DNA from: Nitrospirota bacterium
GTDB lineage: Bacteria; Nitrospirota; Nitrospiria; 2-01-FULL-66-17
Reading direction: 5' to 3'
DNA: 32,811 nt
Assembly: GCA_016201825.1 (NCBI GenBank)
Contig: JACQCD010000023.1
Coordinates: 1-32,811, forward strand
Shown here: in pieces, positions 8,316 through 16,745 of the stretch
Position numbering within the stretch: position 1 is the stretch's first letter
Layout: each line of letters opens with the position of its first letter
The notes under the pieces: generated by a model
Told to the model about the DNA's origin: nothing
The model's input: only the letters and a program-made list of their open reading frames with translations
The model's database searches: none
Position numbers and translations under genes: made by a program

Positions 8316-9515
8316 CTACACCTTAACCGGCCGCACAAGGCTCGCGGCCAGTTTCGCGCGCTGCCGGGCCTCGTCCGTATCTCTTCCCGTCGCCAGCGCC
8401 ACTCCCATGCGCCGCCGCGTGAACGACTCAGGTTTGCCGAAGAGGCGGATCTCGGTTTGCGGCACACGCAGCGCCTTGTCCACATCTTCGAACGTGATCG
8501 CCCTGGCCTCCACACCGCCGTAGATCACGGCGCTCGCGCCCGGGGCACGCAGCGCGGTGGAGACGGGCAAACCGAGAATGGCCCTCGCGTGCAGGTCGAA
8601 CTCGCTCTGAGTTTGACTCGCCATCGTGACCATGCCGGTGTCGTGCGGGCGGGGACTGACCTCGGAGAACCAGACCTGATCACCCTTCACAAAGAGTTCC
8701 ACGCCGAAGATCCCGCGACCGCCCAAGTTGTCCGTGACGAGTTTGGCGATCTCTCTGGCCTTGGCCAGCGCAGCGGGGGTCATCGGTTGCGGCTGCCAGC
8801 TCTCGACGTAATCGCCCTTGACCTGAATGTGGCCCACCGGCTCGCAGAAAAAGGTCTCGACCTTCTCGGACTCACCGACTGCGCGCACGGTCAGTTGCGT
8901 GATCTCGAAGTCGAAGCGAATGACCTCCTCGACGATCACCTGGCCGCGGTTGACCCGCGTGCCGGTCATGGCGTACTGCCACGCCGCATCGACCTCGTGG
9001 CGATCCTTGATGACCGACTGGCCCTTGCCCGAGGAGGACATGACCGGCTTGACCACGCACGGGTAGCCGATGCCGCCCTCGATCGCGTTGAGCAGCTCGT
9101 CTTGGCTTTCCGCAAAGGCATACCGAGACGTGGGGAGCTTGAGATCTTCGGCGGCCAGGCGGCGGATGCCCTCGCGGTTCATCGTGAGTCGTGTCGCGCG
9201 CGCCGTGGGGATGATCTCGGTCCACCCTTCCCGTTCGATCTCCACGAGCGTGTCCGTGGCGATGGCCTCGATTTCGGGCACGACGAGGTGCGGGCGCTCT
9301 TGCTCGATCACGGCGCGCAGCTCGCGGCCGTCGGCCATATTGACAATGTGGGAGCGGTGGGCGACCTGGTGGCCCGGGGCATTGGGGTAACGATCCACCG
9401 CGATGACCTCGACGCCCAGGCGTTGGAGCGCGATGATGACTTCTTTGCCGAGCTCGCCCGCGCCGAGCAGCATGACGCGCGTGGCGGTCGGGCTCAAGGG
9501 GGTGCCGATCTTCAT
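8316..9515 (-). CDS. purT: Formate-dependent phosphoribosylglycinamide formyltransferase (PurT)
   Basis: ATP-grasp enzyme that converts GAR plus formate and ATP to formyl-GAR in purine synthesis, bypassing the folate-dependent PurN. The sequence tracks E. coli PurT closely: [31 protein letters not shown] near the N-terminus, [31 protein letters not shown] in the ATP-grasp region, and [19 protein letters not shown] in the metal/ATP site. At 399 aa it has normal length. I prefer the ATG at 9515 (MKIGTPLSP) because GAGG is nine bases upstream; the ATG at 9524 used by the track would have that GAGG immediately adjacent. It is divergent from hpnC. Confidence 0.95.
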   Translation of the reverse strand: MKIGTPLSPTATRVMLLGAGELGKEVIIALQRLGVEVIAVDRYPNAPGHQVAHRSHIVNMADGRELRAVIEQERPHLVVPEIEAIATDTLVEIEREGWTEIIPTARATRLTMNREGIRRLAAEDLKLPTSRYAFAESQDELLNAIEGGIGYPCVVKPVMSSSGKGQSVIKDRHEVDAAWQYAMTGTRVNRGQVIVEEVIRFDFEITQLTVRAVGESEKVETFFCEPVGHIQVKGDYVESWQPQPMTPAALAKAREIAKLVTDNLGGRGIFGVELFVKGDQVWFSEVSPRPHDTGMVTMASQTQSEFDLHARAILGLPVSTALRAPGASAVIYGGVEARAITFEDVDKALRVPQTEIRLFGKPESFTRRRMGVALATGRDTDEARQRAKLAASLVRPVKV

Positions 9516-9594
9516 GGCGGCCATCCTCGGAAGGGCTGCATTCTACCACGAGAAAGCTGCGACCGAACAGTGGCAACGGCGCGCGGGCCGTTCG

Positions 9595-9624
9595 TTGACT
9601 TGGTTTTCCGGCCTGTGGTATCAC
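9595..9624 (+). promoter_or_regulatory. Putative sigma70 promoter of hpnC, leaderless arrangement
   Basis: TTGACT (9595-9600) and TATCAC (9619-9624) are spaced by 18 bases. A start about seven bases after the -10 box falls on the hpnC ATG at 9631, and no Shine-Dalgarno is visible before that ATG. Found by eye only. Confidence 0.4.
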
Positions 9625-9630
9625 ACCCCC

Positions 9631-10551
9631 ATGTCGGCAGCTTCGCTTGGTCCGCGTGAGTTCGGCGCGACGGAGGAAAAGGGCTGGACGGTGGAGGACT
9701 CGTTTGCCCACTGCGAGACGATCGCGCGCGCGCATTACGAGAACTTCCCGGTGGGGTCGCGGCTGCTGCCTGCCGCCCAGCGCAAGTACCTCTGGGCGAT
9801 CTACGCGTTCGCGCGCACGGCCGACGATTTCGCCGACGAAGCGACCTACCTCGATAACCTGCGCTTGCCGCTGCTGGAGAACTGGGAAGGCCAGCTCCTG
9901 CAGTGCATGTGGCGCAAGCCCCATCACCCCGTCTTCATCGCGCTCAAGGACACGATCGAGCGATTCCGCCTGCCGGTCGAGCCGTTTCAAGACCTCCTCA
10001 CCGCGTTCAAGATGGACGTGGTCATCGATCGGTACCAGACGTTCGACGACTTGCTGGGCTATTGCCGGTGCTCGGCCAATCCGATCGGTCAGCTCGTGCT
10101 GAGTGTCTTCGGGTACCGGGATCCCAGGCTGCACGCGCTCTCGGACGCGATCTGCACCGCGCTCCAGCTCACCAACCATTGGCAGGATGTGGCGATCGAT
10201 TCCACCAAGGGCCGCGTGTACCTCCCGCTGGACGACATGGCCAAGCACGGCTATCCCAGTGAGCAATTGGCGGCCGGCGTGGTGGACGAGGCCTTCCAGC
10301 GACTGATGGCGGATCAGGTGGCGCGAACCCGAGCGCTGTTTGAAGCGGGTCGGCCCTTGCTCGGCGAGGTCGGCCGCGACCTGAGCTTTGAACTGCGGCT
10401 CACGTGGCTGGGCGGGATGGCCATCCTCGACCGGATCGAGGCCGCGGGGTACGACGTGTTTCGGTCCCGCCCCCGCTTAGGCTGGGCCGCGAAGGCGAGC
10501 CTGCTGGCCCGGGCCGCGTGGCCGGGCTCGGTCCGTTCCACCGGCGGCTGA
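9631..10551 (+). CDS. hpnC: Squalene/phytoene synthase-family protein HpnC
   Basis: 306-aa trans-isoprenyl diphosphate synthase of the squalene/phytoene synthase family. In the HpnCDE route HpnD condenses two farnesyl diphosphates to presqualene diphosphate, HpnC converts this to hydroxysqualene and HpnE reduces it to squalene for hopanoids. The Asp-rich motifs are ARTADDFADE (residues about 62-71) and LTNHWQDVAID (about 180-190). The HpnC-type N-terminus HCETIARAHYENFPVGSRLLP is present. The start at 9631 is preferred; the track ORF extends back through purT. Its TGA overlaps the next ATG (TGATG), so translation is probably coupled to hpnD. No hpnE or shc is in the window. Confidence 0.92.
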   Translation: MSAASLGPREFGATEEKGWTVEDSFAHCETIARAHYENFPVGSRLLPAAQRKYLWAIYAFARTADDFADEATYLDNLRLPLLENWEGQLLQCMWRKPHHPVFIALKDTIERFRLPVEPFQDLLTAFKMDVVIDRYQTFDDLLGYCRCSANPIGQLVLSVFGYRDPRLHALSDAICTALQLTNHWQDVAIDSTKGRVYLPLDDMAKHGYPSEQLAAGVVDEAFQRLMADQVARTRALFEAGRPLLGEVGRDLSFELRLTWLGGMAILDRIEAAGYDVFRSRPRLGWAAKASLLARAAWPGSVRSTGG

Positions 10552-11399
10552 TGGCCTCTTCGACCGCGAATCGGACGGGGTCCTCTCGCGCCAGCAATTT
10601 TCACTACGCTTTTCTGATGCTCCCGCGCGACCAGCGCACGGCGCTGAGCGCCGTGTACGAGTTCTGCAGGGTGGTGGACGACGCGGTGGATCTCGCGAAC
10701 GATTTCGACGAGGCCCGCCGGGCACTGCTCGAATGGCGCCGGGAGTTGGACCGCATCTACGAGGACCGACCCACCCACCCGGTCGGCATCCGGCTCGCTC
10801 CGGTCGTGTCCGCGTATCGCCTGCCGCGCGTCCACTTCGACGAGCTCCTGCTCGGGGTGGCCATGGACATCGGGCGCCCTCGCTACGAATCCTTCGCCGA
10901 GCTGTCGCGCTATACGTATCGCGTCGCGTCCACCGTGGGGCTGCTCTGCCTGCCGATTTTCGGGTGCGAGGGAAAGGCGGCGGAAGCCTACGCGATCGAG
11001 CGCGGCCTTTCGCTCCAATTGACCAACATCATCCGCGACGTCAAAGCGGACGCCGCGCGGGATCGGATCTACCTCCCCCGAGAGGATTTCGAGGCGTTCG
11101 GCTACACCGAGGAGGAGTTGCTCGCCAACGCGCACACCCCGGCGTTCGAGCGCTTGATGGCGCTTGAATGCCGGCGCGCCCGCGAGTCCCACGCGCGGGC
11201 CAAGGCCCTGCTTCCGGATTCGCAACGGCTGCTGGCGCCCGAGATCATGGGCCGCACGTACGAGGCGCTCTTGGACCGGATCGAGGCCTCGGGCTATCGC
11301 CTGTTCGATCGGCCCATCACGCTTCCCACGACGACCAAAGCGGCCATCGCGGTGAAAAGCTGGCTGGGCGCGCGCGGCGCGAATCGCCGCCCGGCGTAA
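10551..11399 (+). CDS. hpnD: Presqualene diphosphate synthase HpnD
   Basis: 282-aa squalene/phytoene synthase-family enzyme, the likely presqualene diphosphate synthase step of hopanoid precursor synthesis. It opens with SNFHYAFLMLPRDQRTALSAVYEFCRVVDDAVD, containing the first Asp-rich motif (DDAVD), and carries the second at LTNIIRDVKADAARDRIYLP. These are the two Mg-diphosphate-binding clusters of the fold. The start ATG overlaps the hpnC stop, and the upstream part of the track ORF (10404-10550) lies inside hpnC. Paralogy with hpnC is clear (shared HFDELL/YRCS-type helices). A hairpin (11419-11438) follows. Confidence 0.92.
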   Translation: MASSTANRTGSSRASNFHYAFLMLPRDQRTALSAVYEFCRVVDDAVDLANDFDEARRALLEWRRELDRIYEDRPTHPVGIRLAPVVSAYRLPRVHFDELLLGVAMDIGRPRYESFAELSRYTYRVASTVGLLCLPIFGCEGKAAEAYAIERGLSLQLTNIIRDVKADAARDRIYLPREDFEAFGYTEEELLANAHTPAFERLMALECRRARESHARAKALLPDSQRLLAPEIMGRTYEALLDRIEASGYRLFDRPITLPTTTKAAIAVKSWLGARGANRRPA

Positions 11400-11418
11400 G
11401 GTGCCTCACGAGCGACAC

Positions 11419-11438
11419 GGGGTTGCCGAGGCAACCCC
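11419..11438 (+). terminator. GC hairpin after hpnD, possible terminator
   Basis: GGGGTTGC-CGAG-GCAACCCC forms a perfect 8-bp stem 20 bases after the hpnD stop. It has no T-tract, so intrinsic termination is uncertain; it could stabilise the hpn mRNA 3' end. Confidence 0.35.
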
Positions 11439-11488
11439 ACCCGAGAAATCATCATGACGATCAGATTCGCGTCTCGAAAGGAGAACCG

Positions 11489-11824
11489 ATGGGCTTAGCA
11501 GATCAGGCGTGCATCCCCTGCCGCGGCGGCGTGCCCCCGCTCCCCCGCGAGCGGGTGGAGAAATTGTTGACCGAATTGGAGCCGGGTTGGACCGCCGCCC
11601 ACGACGGAACCCGGATCGAGCGGACGTTTCAATTCAATGATTTCGCCGAAGCGCTGGCCTTCGCCAACCGGGTCGGCGAGATCGCCGAGCAGGAGGGCCA
11701 CCATCCCGACCTGCACGTCGGGTGGGGTCGCTGCCGGGTCGAGATCTGGACCCACAAAATCAACGGCCTGACCGAAAGCGACTTCTATCTCGCCGCCAAA
11801 ACCGACCGCGCGTACCGCAAGTAA
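11489..11824 (+). CDS. phhB: Pterin-4a-carbinolamine dehydratase (PCD/DCoH)
   Basis: Small cytoplasmic enzyme that dehydrates 4a-hydroxytetrahydrobiopterin or related pterins. The signature is EQEGHHPDLHVGWGRCRVEIWTHKINGLTESD, with the active-site His pair in EGHHP and downstream Trp/His/Asp spacing typical of the family. The 111-aa length is normal. The ATG at 11489 has a strong AAAGGAG site; the track ORF from 11168 runs through hpnD and is not real upstream. The N-terminal CIPCRGG sequence is common in bacterial homologues. No aromatic amino acid hydroxylase is visible nearby, so the partner pathway (phenylalanine hydroxylation or molybdopterin/folate repair) is open. Confidence 0.93.
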   Translation: MGLADQACIPCRGGVPPLPRERVEKLLTELEPGWTAAHDGTRIERTFQFNDFAEALAFANRVGEIAEQEGHHPDLHVGWGRCRVEIWTHKINGLTESDFYLAAKTDRAYRK

Positions 11825-11828
11825 GGGC

Positions 11829-11848
11829 GGGCGCACAGCAGTGCGCCC
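11829..11848. repeat. REP-like hairpin after phhB
   Basis: GGGCGCAC-AGCA-GTGCGCCC is a perfect 8-bp stem with a four-base loop, followed by CTACCC. Its CCCCTAC flank matches the palindrome at 8268-8287. It may also act as the phhB transcript end. Confidence 0.55.
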
Positions 11849-11880
11849 CTACCCGATTGCGGTTTACTGTCCGGACCGCG

Positions 11881-12004
11881 CTGAGCGCCAAGAAGGCGGC
11901 GAATGCAAGGCGGAGTGAGGCGCCGCACCGGAGCGTACTGTGTCGTACGTGAGGACGCGGCGCCGAAGCGACAACGCAGCAGGCGCCGCCTTATCGGCGC
12001 TCAG
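11881..12004. repeat. MITE-like palindromic intergenic element with terminal inverted repeats
   Basis: The two ends are inverted copies: CTGAGCGCCAAGAAGGCGGCG on the left and CTGAGCGCCGATAAGGCGGCG as the reverse complement of the right end, differing at three of 21 positions. Inside are a second pair (GGCGCCGC with GCGGCGCC) and a small inner stem CGTAC/GTACG. The whole 124 bases can therefore fold into one long hairpin. The right end overlaps the argJ stop codon. No transposase is present. Confidence 0.6.
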
Positions 12005-13224
12005 GACCGATAAGAGGCGTTGATTCGGACATAGTCCTCCGACAAATCGCACGTCCGCACCATCGCTTCGCCGCGGCCCTGGCCGAGATCGACGGTCACG
12101 GTGAATTCGCGCTGTTTGAGGATGATCGCCGCCTCGGCCTCCGCCGAAGACCCCGCCCCCACCCCCTGCCGGACCACCGCCACCGGGCCGATGCGGAGCG
12201 CGATGCGGTCCGGCCGAAGAGGGACGCCCGCGTTGCCGATGGCCGAGATCGTCCGTCCCCAATTCGCGTCCTCCCCGTGCCAGGCCGTCTTCACCAACGG
12301 GGAACGCGCAACCGCCAGCAACACGCGCTTGGCCGCCGCCGTGCTGGACGCGCCGGTCACGCGAAGCGTGACCAACTTGCTGGCGCCCTCGCCGTCCCGC
12401 ACGATCATCAGCGCCAGACGCTCGCACACCAGGTGCATCACCGCCTCAAAGCGCGCAAGCCCGGGACCCGAGGCAAGCGGCGTGTTCTTGGCCTGGCCGT
12501 TGGCCAGGCACAGGACGAGATCGTTGGGGCTCGTCTCGCCATCGACGTCGATCGCGTTAAACGTCGCGTCGACCACGCGCTTGAGCACGCTCTGCAGCGT
12601 GCGGGGTGCAATGGCCGCGTCGGTCGTGAGGAACGCCAGCATGGTCGCCATCTGGGGGTGGATCATGCCGGAACCCTTGGCCATCCCGCCGACGGTGATG
12701 GCGATGCGGCCCGCGGTTTCGCGGACCGCGATTTCTTTCGCGAGGGTGTCGGTCGTGAGAATCGCGGCGGCCGCTGCCGCGCCCCCCGTGGCGGCCAATT
12801 GCAGCGCCGCGCGCGCGATCCCACCCCGGACGCGGTCCATCGGCAACCGCGCGCCGATCACGCCGGTCGAGGCCACCAGCACCGCGCCCTCGTCCACGCC
12901 GAGGACGTTGGCCGCTTCGGCGGCCATCGCTTTGGCGTCAGCCAGCCCCGGCGCTCCGGTACAGGCATTCGCGCACCCGCTGTTGATCACCACCGCCCGC
13001 GCGCGGCCCCGTTTGAGCCGGGGCTGATCGACTACGATCGGCGCGGCCTTGATACGATTGGTGGTGGCGACCCCGGCCACCGAGGCCTCGACGTCGGACA
13101 CCAGCAGCGCGAGGTCGAGTTGTTCGTTCTTCTTGATCCCGCACGCGACCCCGCTCGCCCGAAAGCCCTTGGGCGCGGTCACGCCGCCGGGGACGTGGAG
13201 TGGCGCGTCGGATTGGCGCGTCAC
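12001..13224 (-). CDS. argJ: Bifunctional ornithine acetyltransferase / N-acetylglutamate synthase
   Basis: ArgJ transfers acetyl from N-acetylornithine to glutamate in the cyclic arginine pathway; bifunctional forms also use acetyl-CoA. The protein self-cleaves before a Thr, here in AAILTTDTLAKE, and the conserved KGSGMIHPQMATMLAFLTTD follows. The oxyanion-hole segment VASTGVIGARLP is present. The C-terminus EDYVRINASYRS is intact. I place the start at the GTG 13224-13222, whose bases overlap the argC TGA (GTGA), giving 407 aa. The ATG at 13272 used by the track would overlap argC by 52 bp. It forms an argC-argJ unit downstream of rplM-rpsI. Confidence 0.94.
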   Translation of the reverse strand: MTRQSDAPLHVPGGVTAPKGFRASGVACGIKKNEQLDLALLVSDVEASVAGVATTNRIKAAPIVVDQPRLKRGRARAVVINSGCANACTGAPGLADAKAMAAEAANVLGVDEGAVLVASTGVIGARLPMDRVRGGIARAALQLAATGGAAAAAAILTTDTLAKEIAVRETAGRIAITVGGMAKGSGMIHPQMATMLAFLTTDAAIAPRTLQSVLKRVVDATFNAIDVDGETSPNDLVLCLANGQAKNTPLASGPGLARFEAVMHLVCERLALMIVRDGEGASKLVTLRVTGASSTAAAKRVLLAVARSPLVKTAWHGEDANWGRTISAIGNAGVPLRPDRIALRIGPVAVVRQGVGAGSSAEAEAAIILKQREFTVTVDLGQGRGEAMVRTCDLSEDYVRINASYRS

Positions 13225-14306
13225 GGAAAGACCGGGGGCGCGGTCAACCCCAAGGATTCGGGATAGCCGCACATCAGATTCATGTTCTGGATCGCCTGGC
13301 CCGCGGCGCCCTTGACCAAGTTGTCGATCGCCGACATCAACACCACGCGCTTCGCCTCGGGGTCCACCGCGACGCCGACGTCGCAGTAATTCGATCCCCA
13401 GACCGCCTTGGTCTGCGGAGATTCACCCTCCTCGAGCACCCGCACGAAGGGCTCGTCCTTGTAGAAACCTCGGTAGATCGCGAGCGCGCGCTCGGGCGTG
13501 AGCGCCGCGGCGGTCTCCGCGTAAATCGTGCAGAAGATCCCGCGGGTCATGGGCACGAGGTGGGGCGTAAACACCACCGGCGGCGCCACGTTCGCAAGCC
13601 GCGCCAACTCCTGGCTGATCTCGGGCTGGTGGCGGTGGTGGCCCACTTTGTACGCCATCAGCCCTTCGTTGGCTTCGGGGAAATGATAGGGCAGGGACGC
13701 GCCGCGGCCGGCGCCTGAAATGCCGGACTTGGCGTCGATGATCACCGCCGCACCCGGGCGCATCAACCCCTTCTTGACCAGCGGGGCCAGCGCGAGCAGG
13801 GCCGCCGTGGGATAGCACCCCGGGTTGCCCACCACGCGGGCTCGGGCAATGCGCCGCCGGTGGAGCTCCGGGAGCCCATACACCGCCTTGGCCAAGAGCG
13901 TCGGATACCGGTGGGGAACGGCGTACCAGCGCTGATACGTCGCGGGATCCACGAAACGATAGTCGGGGCTCAAATCCACCACGCGGCGGCCCAAACCCAC
14001 CAGCGATGCGACCGCCTGCATCGCCGACCCGCTGGGCAGCGCCACGAACACCAGATCGGCCCGTGCGGCGATCTTTTCCGGGTCGAACGCGACCAACGGC
14101 TGGTCGACGAGCCGGGCCAGGGACGGGAATACCTCGCCCAACGACTTGCCGGCCGACTGCTCGGACGTCACCGCGGCGATGGTCACACGGGGATGCGTCA
14201 CCAAGAGGCGAAGCAACTCCCCGCCGGTGTATCCGGTCGCGCCGACGACGGCGACTCGAAGTGCGGGCGTCTTGGTCGCGGTCGCGCCGGTCTTGGATCG
14301 GTCCAT
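13221..14306 (-). CDS. argC: N-acetyl-gamma-glutamyl-phosphate reductase
   Basis: NADPH-dependent reductase, third step of arginine synthesis. It has the N-terminal dinucleotide loop RVAVVGATGYTGGELLRLL and the catalytic Cys in VVGNPGCYPTAA. The substrate-site region KSGISGAGRGAS and the motif KVGHHRHQPEI are also present. The length is typical for the long bacterial type. The track starts at a GTG (14324) inside the T-tail of the rpsI terminator; the ATG at 14306 (MDRSKTGATATK) is more plausible and is used here. It overlaps argJ by four bases. The strong terminator just upstream implies argC-argJ has its own promoter or relies on read-through. Confidence 0.95.
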   Translation of the reverse strand: MDRSKTGATATKTPALRVAVVGATGYTGGELLRLLVTHPRVTIAAVTSEQSAGKSLGEVFPSLARLVDQPLVAFDPEKIAARADLVFVALPSGSAMQAVASLVGLGRRVVDLSPDYRFVDPATYQRWYAVPHRYPTLLAKAVYGLPELHRRRIARARVVGNPGCYPTAALLALAPLVKKGLMRPGAAVIIDAKSGISGAGRGASLPYHFPEANEGLMAYKVGHHRHQPEISQELARLANVAPPVVFTPHLVPMTRGIFCTIYAETAAALTPERALAIYRGFYKDEPFVRVLEEGESPQTKAVWGSNYCDVGVAVDPEAKRVVLMSAIDNLVKGAAGQAIQNMNLMCGYPESLGLTAPPVFP

Positions 14307-14324
14307 CTTCACCGTGTCACCCAC

Positions 14325-14356
14325 AAAAAAAAGGAAGGCCGTCTTCGACCTTCCTT
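14325..14356 (-). terminator. Rho-independent terminator of rplM-rpsI
   Basis: On the minus strand AAGGAAGGTCG-AAGA-CGGCCTTCCTT forms an 11-bp stem (one G-U pair) followed by eight T residues. It lies 85 bases after the rpsI stop, just before argC. Confidence 0.9.
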
Positions 14357-14440
14357 GTACGCGTCTTCCGAAACCATCATCTCGCAGCCTCTGACCTCAA
14401 GGCCCCCCTGCAATGCGGGTGGTCAAGCTCCCGGGAGCCG

Positions 14441-14830
14441 TCAACGCTTGGAGAACTGGAAACGAGCCCTGGCGCCCTTCTGGCCGTACTTCTTCCGTTC
14501 CTTCATCCGCGGGTCGCGGCTCAAGAAGCCGTCGGTCTTTAAGCGCGGGCGCAAGCTCTGGTTGACCAACAACAGCGCGCGGGCGATGCCGTGGCGAATC
14601 GCGCCGGCTTGTCCGGTGAGCCCGCCGCCGCCGACATTGACGAACACATCATACCGGCCCACCATGCTCGTGGCTTCCAACGGCTGCCTCACCTGGAGCT
14701 TCCACGCGTCGCGAGGAAAGTATTCCTCGTACGGCCGATCGTTGATCAGGATCTTCCCCTCGCCGGGCCGCAAAATCACGCGGGCCACCGCGTTTTTCCG
14801 CCGTCCCGTCCCCATAAACTGGCTGACCAT
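14441..14830 (-). CDS. rpsI: 30S ribosomal protein S9 (uS9)
   Basis: 129-aa ribosomal protein of the small-subunit head; its C-terminal tail reaches the P-site tRNA. Typical segments are [47 protein letters not shown] and the tail [24 protein letters not shown]. The tail ends in the usual FSKR. The ATG overlaps the rplM stop as TAATG, so the two are translationally coupled. A clear rho-independent terminator follows. Confidence 0.98.
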   Translation of the reverse strand: MVSQFMGTGRRKNAVARVILRPGEGKILINDRPYEEYFPRDAWKLQVRQPLEATSMVGRYDVFVNVGGGGLTGQAGAIRHGIARALLLVNQSLRPRLKTDGFLSRDPRMKERKKYGQKGARARFQFSKR

Positions 14831-15282
14831 TAGCTACCTCCCCGTCGGGACGATTTCAACGCGAACGGCTTCGGACCCTGCGCGACGTGCGGGTGCGTTG
14901 CCCCGCGGTAGACTCGCAGCTTGGTGGCCATGTGCTTCCCCAGCTTGTTCTTGGGAAGCATCCCCGTGATGGCCGCCGTGAGCACGCGCTCGGGCTTCTC
15001 ACGCATCAGCGTGCCCGCCGAAACTTCTTTAAGCCCTCCGGGATAGCCGCTGTGACGCCGGTACAGCTTTTGGCGGAGCTTATCGCCGGTCATGACCACC
15101 TTGTCGGCGTTGATGACCACGACATGGTCTCCGGTATCGACGTGGGGGGTAAAGATCGGTTTGTTCTTCCCCCGCAGCAGCACCGCCACCTGGACGGCGA
15201 GCCGACCCAGAACCTGGCCTTCGGCGTCGACCACGTGCCACGCCCGTTCAATTTCTTCTTTTTTCGCTGAAACTGTTTTCAT
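14830..15282 (-). CDS. rplM: 50S ribosomal protein L13 (uL13)
   Basis: 150-aa early-assembly protein of the large subunit. Conserved parts are [58 protein letters not shown] and [26 protein letters not shown]. The ATG at 15282 has GAGGGAT just upstream. It is first in the rplM-rpsI operon and has a recognisable sigma70 promoter (15323-15352). Confidence 0.98.
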   Translation of the reverse strand: MKTVSAKKEEIERAWHVVDAEGQVLGRLAVQVAVLLRGKNKPIFTPHVDTGDHVVVINADKVVMTGDKLRQKLYRRHSGYPGGLKEVSAGTLMREKPERVLTAAITGMLPKNKLGKHMATKLRVYRGATHPHVAQGPKPFALKSSRRGGS

Positions 15283-15322
15283 ATCCCTCGATCCACAAGT
15301 GATGCGACGTTACAAAGGTGCT

Positions 15323-15352
15323 ATTTGACCAAAAACGACCGGGACTTGTCAA
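15323..15352 (-). promoter_or_regulatory. Sigma70-like promoter of rplM-rpsI
   Basis: Minus strand: TTGACA (15352-15347), 18-base spacer, TCAAAT (15328-15323). The predicted start near 15316 gives a leader of about 34 bases before rplM. Confidence 0.6.
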
Positions 15353-15427
15353 GGGAATTTTCGTGCTTCCCTGCACCTCGAAATTCTGGTACAAAGATCC
15401 CTCGACCATCCCCGGGAGTCACCCCTC

Positions 15428-16219
15428 GTGTCCTCCACGTTCTACATCGCCTACAAGCTCGCAAAAATCTTCGTGTACCCTCTCACCTGGGCTCTCGCGC
15501 TGCTGACGTTCGCGCTCCTCTGGTCGCGGCCCTCCCATCTGCGGCGCGCTCGGATCTGCCTCCTCCTCGCCCTGGCGATCGTGTACGGGTTGTCGATCTC
15601 CCCGGTCAGCCACGCCCTCGTGCAATCGCTGGAGCGGAGGTATCCCCCCGACGCCGGTCGCGCCCACGTCGGCGGCGCCCCCTACGAGGCCGTCGTGGTA
15701 CTCGCCGGCGGCGTCGATCGGAAAGGGGGGCTGCGCCCGCGGGATATGCTGGCCCCGGCGTCGCTTTACCGACTGCTCTGCGGACGAGAGCTCATGCTGC
15801 GGGGCGTCGCACACACGCTGGTGCTGAGCGGCGGCAACGCCGACCCCCTTGAGGAGGCCGTCCCTGAAGCGTCGATTATGGCCGAGACCCTGAAGGCCTG
15901 GGGGCCGGTGACGTGGACCATTCAGATCGAGGCACGGTCGCGCACCACGTACGAAAACGCGGTCGAAACCCGAAAACTCCTGCACGATCAAGCGCGGGTC
16001 GCGCTGGTGACGTCGGCCATGCACATGCCGCGGTCAATGGCCCTCTTCCGCCGACAAGGACTCGATGCCACGGCGTTCCCTTGTGAGTTCGCCGTGGGGG
16101 AAGCCCCTTCCAACTGGATGCAATTCATTCCCAGCGTGGTCCACCTCGACTTGAGCACGCTCGCGATCAACGAGTGGGTCGGGCTGGGTTTGTACCGCCT
16201 CGCTGGCAAGGCCGGCTGA
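15428..16219 (+). CDS. YdcF/ElyC-like DUF218 membrane protein
   Basis: 263-aa protein with two N-terminal membrane helices (IFVYPLTWALALLTFALLW and ICLLLALAIVYGLSISPVS) and a DUF218 domain. The domain begins EAVVVLAGGVD and continues with HTLVLSGGNADP, SRTTYENAVETRKLL and VALVTSAMHMPRSMALFRRQGL. Family members such as ElyC/SanA/YdcF are linked to envelope maintenance, but no exact biochemical role is established. The start is GTG with GGGAG upstream. It is divergent from rplM and convergent with the exported protein at 16254. Confidence 0.88.
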   Translation: MSSTFYIAYKLAKIFVYPLTWALALLTFALLWSRPSHLRRARICLLLALAIVYGLSISPVSHALVQSLERRYPPDAGRAHVGGAPYEAVVVLAGGVDRKGGLRPRDMLAPASLYRLLCGRELMLRGVAHTLVLSGGNADPLEEAVPEASIMAETLKAWGPVTWTIQIEARSRTTYENAVETRKLLHDQARVALVTSAMHMPRSMALFRRQGLDATAFPCEFAVGEAPSNWMQFIPSVVHLDLSTLAINEWVGLGLYRLAGKAG

Positions 16220-16253
16220 TCGCGCTGCCGGAGGGGCGCGGACCGGTCCTCCA

Positions 16254-16679
16254 TTACTCAGCCGAGGGGGGTTGTCGGCCGTGGCCCGAACCTCCGCGGA
16301 AGGGAAGAGCCTCCCACTTCGCCTTCAACTCGGGATGAGCCTCAAGAAACGCCGTGACGGCGGCCTCGTCTTGAAATACCTCTTTCTTGCGACGATTGTA
16401 TTCCTCGGTGGTCAGGTCGTACTTCTTCAAGATCCCGGCCACGGTCTGATCGATCTGTTCGACCATCGCTTCCCGCTCTTCGACCGGCGGGCTGCCGGCG
16501 TTCGGCCCCATCTTGGAAAAGAAATCCTTCATCGCGGCCCCGATGTCGATCTGGATTCGGAGATACCGTTCCAGTTCCGACATCTTGGCCGGCGCGTCGG
16601 CGGCCGTCGCCGGACCCGGTGACGCGGCCAGCATGAGCCCGGCGAACACGGACAAGACGATCAGGCGGACACCACGCAT
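16254..16679 (-). CDS. Small exported protein of unknown function
   Basis: 141 aa with a clear Sec signal peptide MRGVRLIVLSVFAGLMLAASPGPATAADA (cleavage after ATA or nearby). The mature part is helical and charged: MSELERYLRIQIDIGAAMKDFFSKMGP, then YDLTTEEYNRRKKEVFQDEAAVTAFLEAHPELKAKWEALP. No Cys, haem motif or enzymatic motif is visible. I do not recognise the family. The start at ATG 16679 is chosen for the signal peptide and the GAGGG site, rather than the track start at 16775. It is divergent from the MacAB-like operon and has a strong promoter with a dyad in its spacer, so it may be co-regulated with the exporter. Confidence 0.8.
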   Translation of the reverse strand: MRGVRLIVLSVFAGLMLAASPGPATAADAPAKMSELERYLRIQIDIGAAMKDFFSKMGPNAGSPPVEEREAMVEQIDQTVAGILKKYDLTTEEYNRRKKEVFQDEAAVTAFLEAHPELKAKWEALPFRGGSGHGRQPPSAE

Positions 16680-16745
16680 GAGAGATCCCTCGGCTGATGA
16701 CTCGCGTAGCCGGACGCCGATGAGCCGGCGGCAAACGACCACGGG

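Noticed and set aside
8457-9659. 400-aa plus-strand ORF opposite purT
   Set aside because: It is a shadow of purT in high-GC DNA; no domain is visible and it runs into the hpnC promoter region.
12277-13266. 329-aa plus-strand ORF opposite argJ
   Set aside because: His/Arg/Gly-rich antisense frame; argJ on the minus strand has all family motifs.
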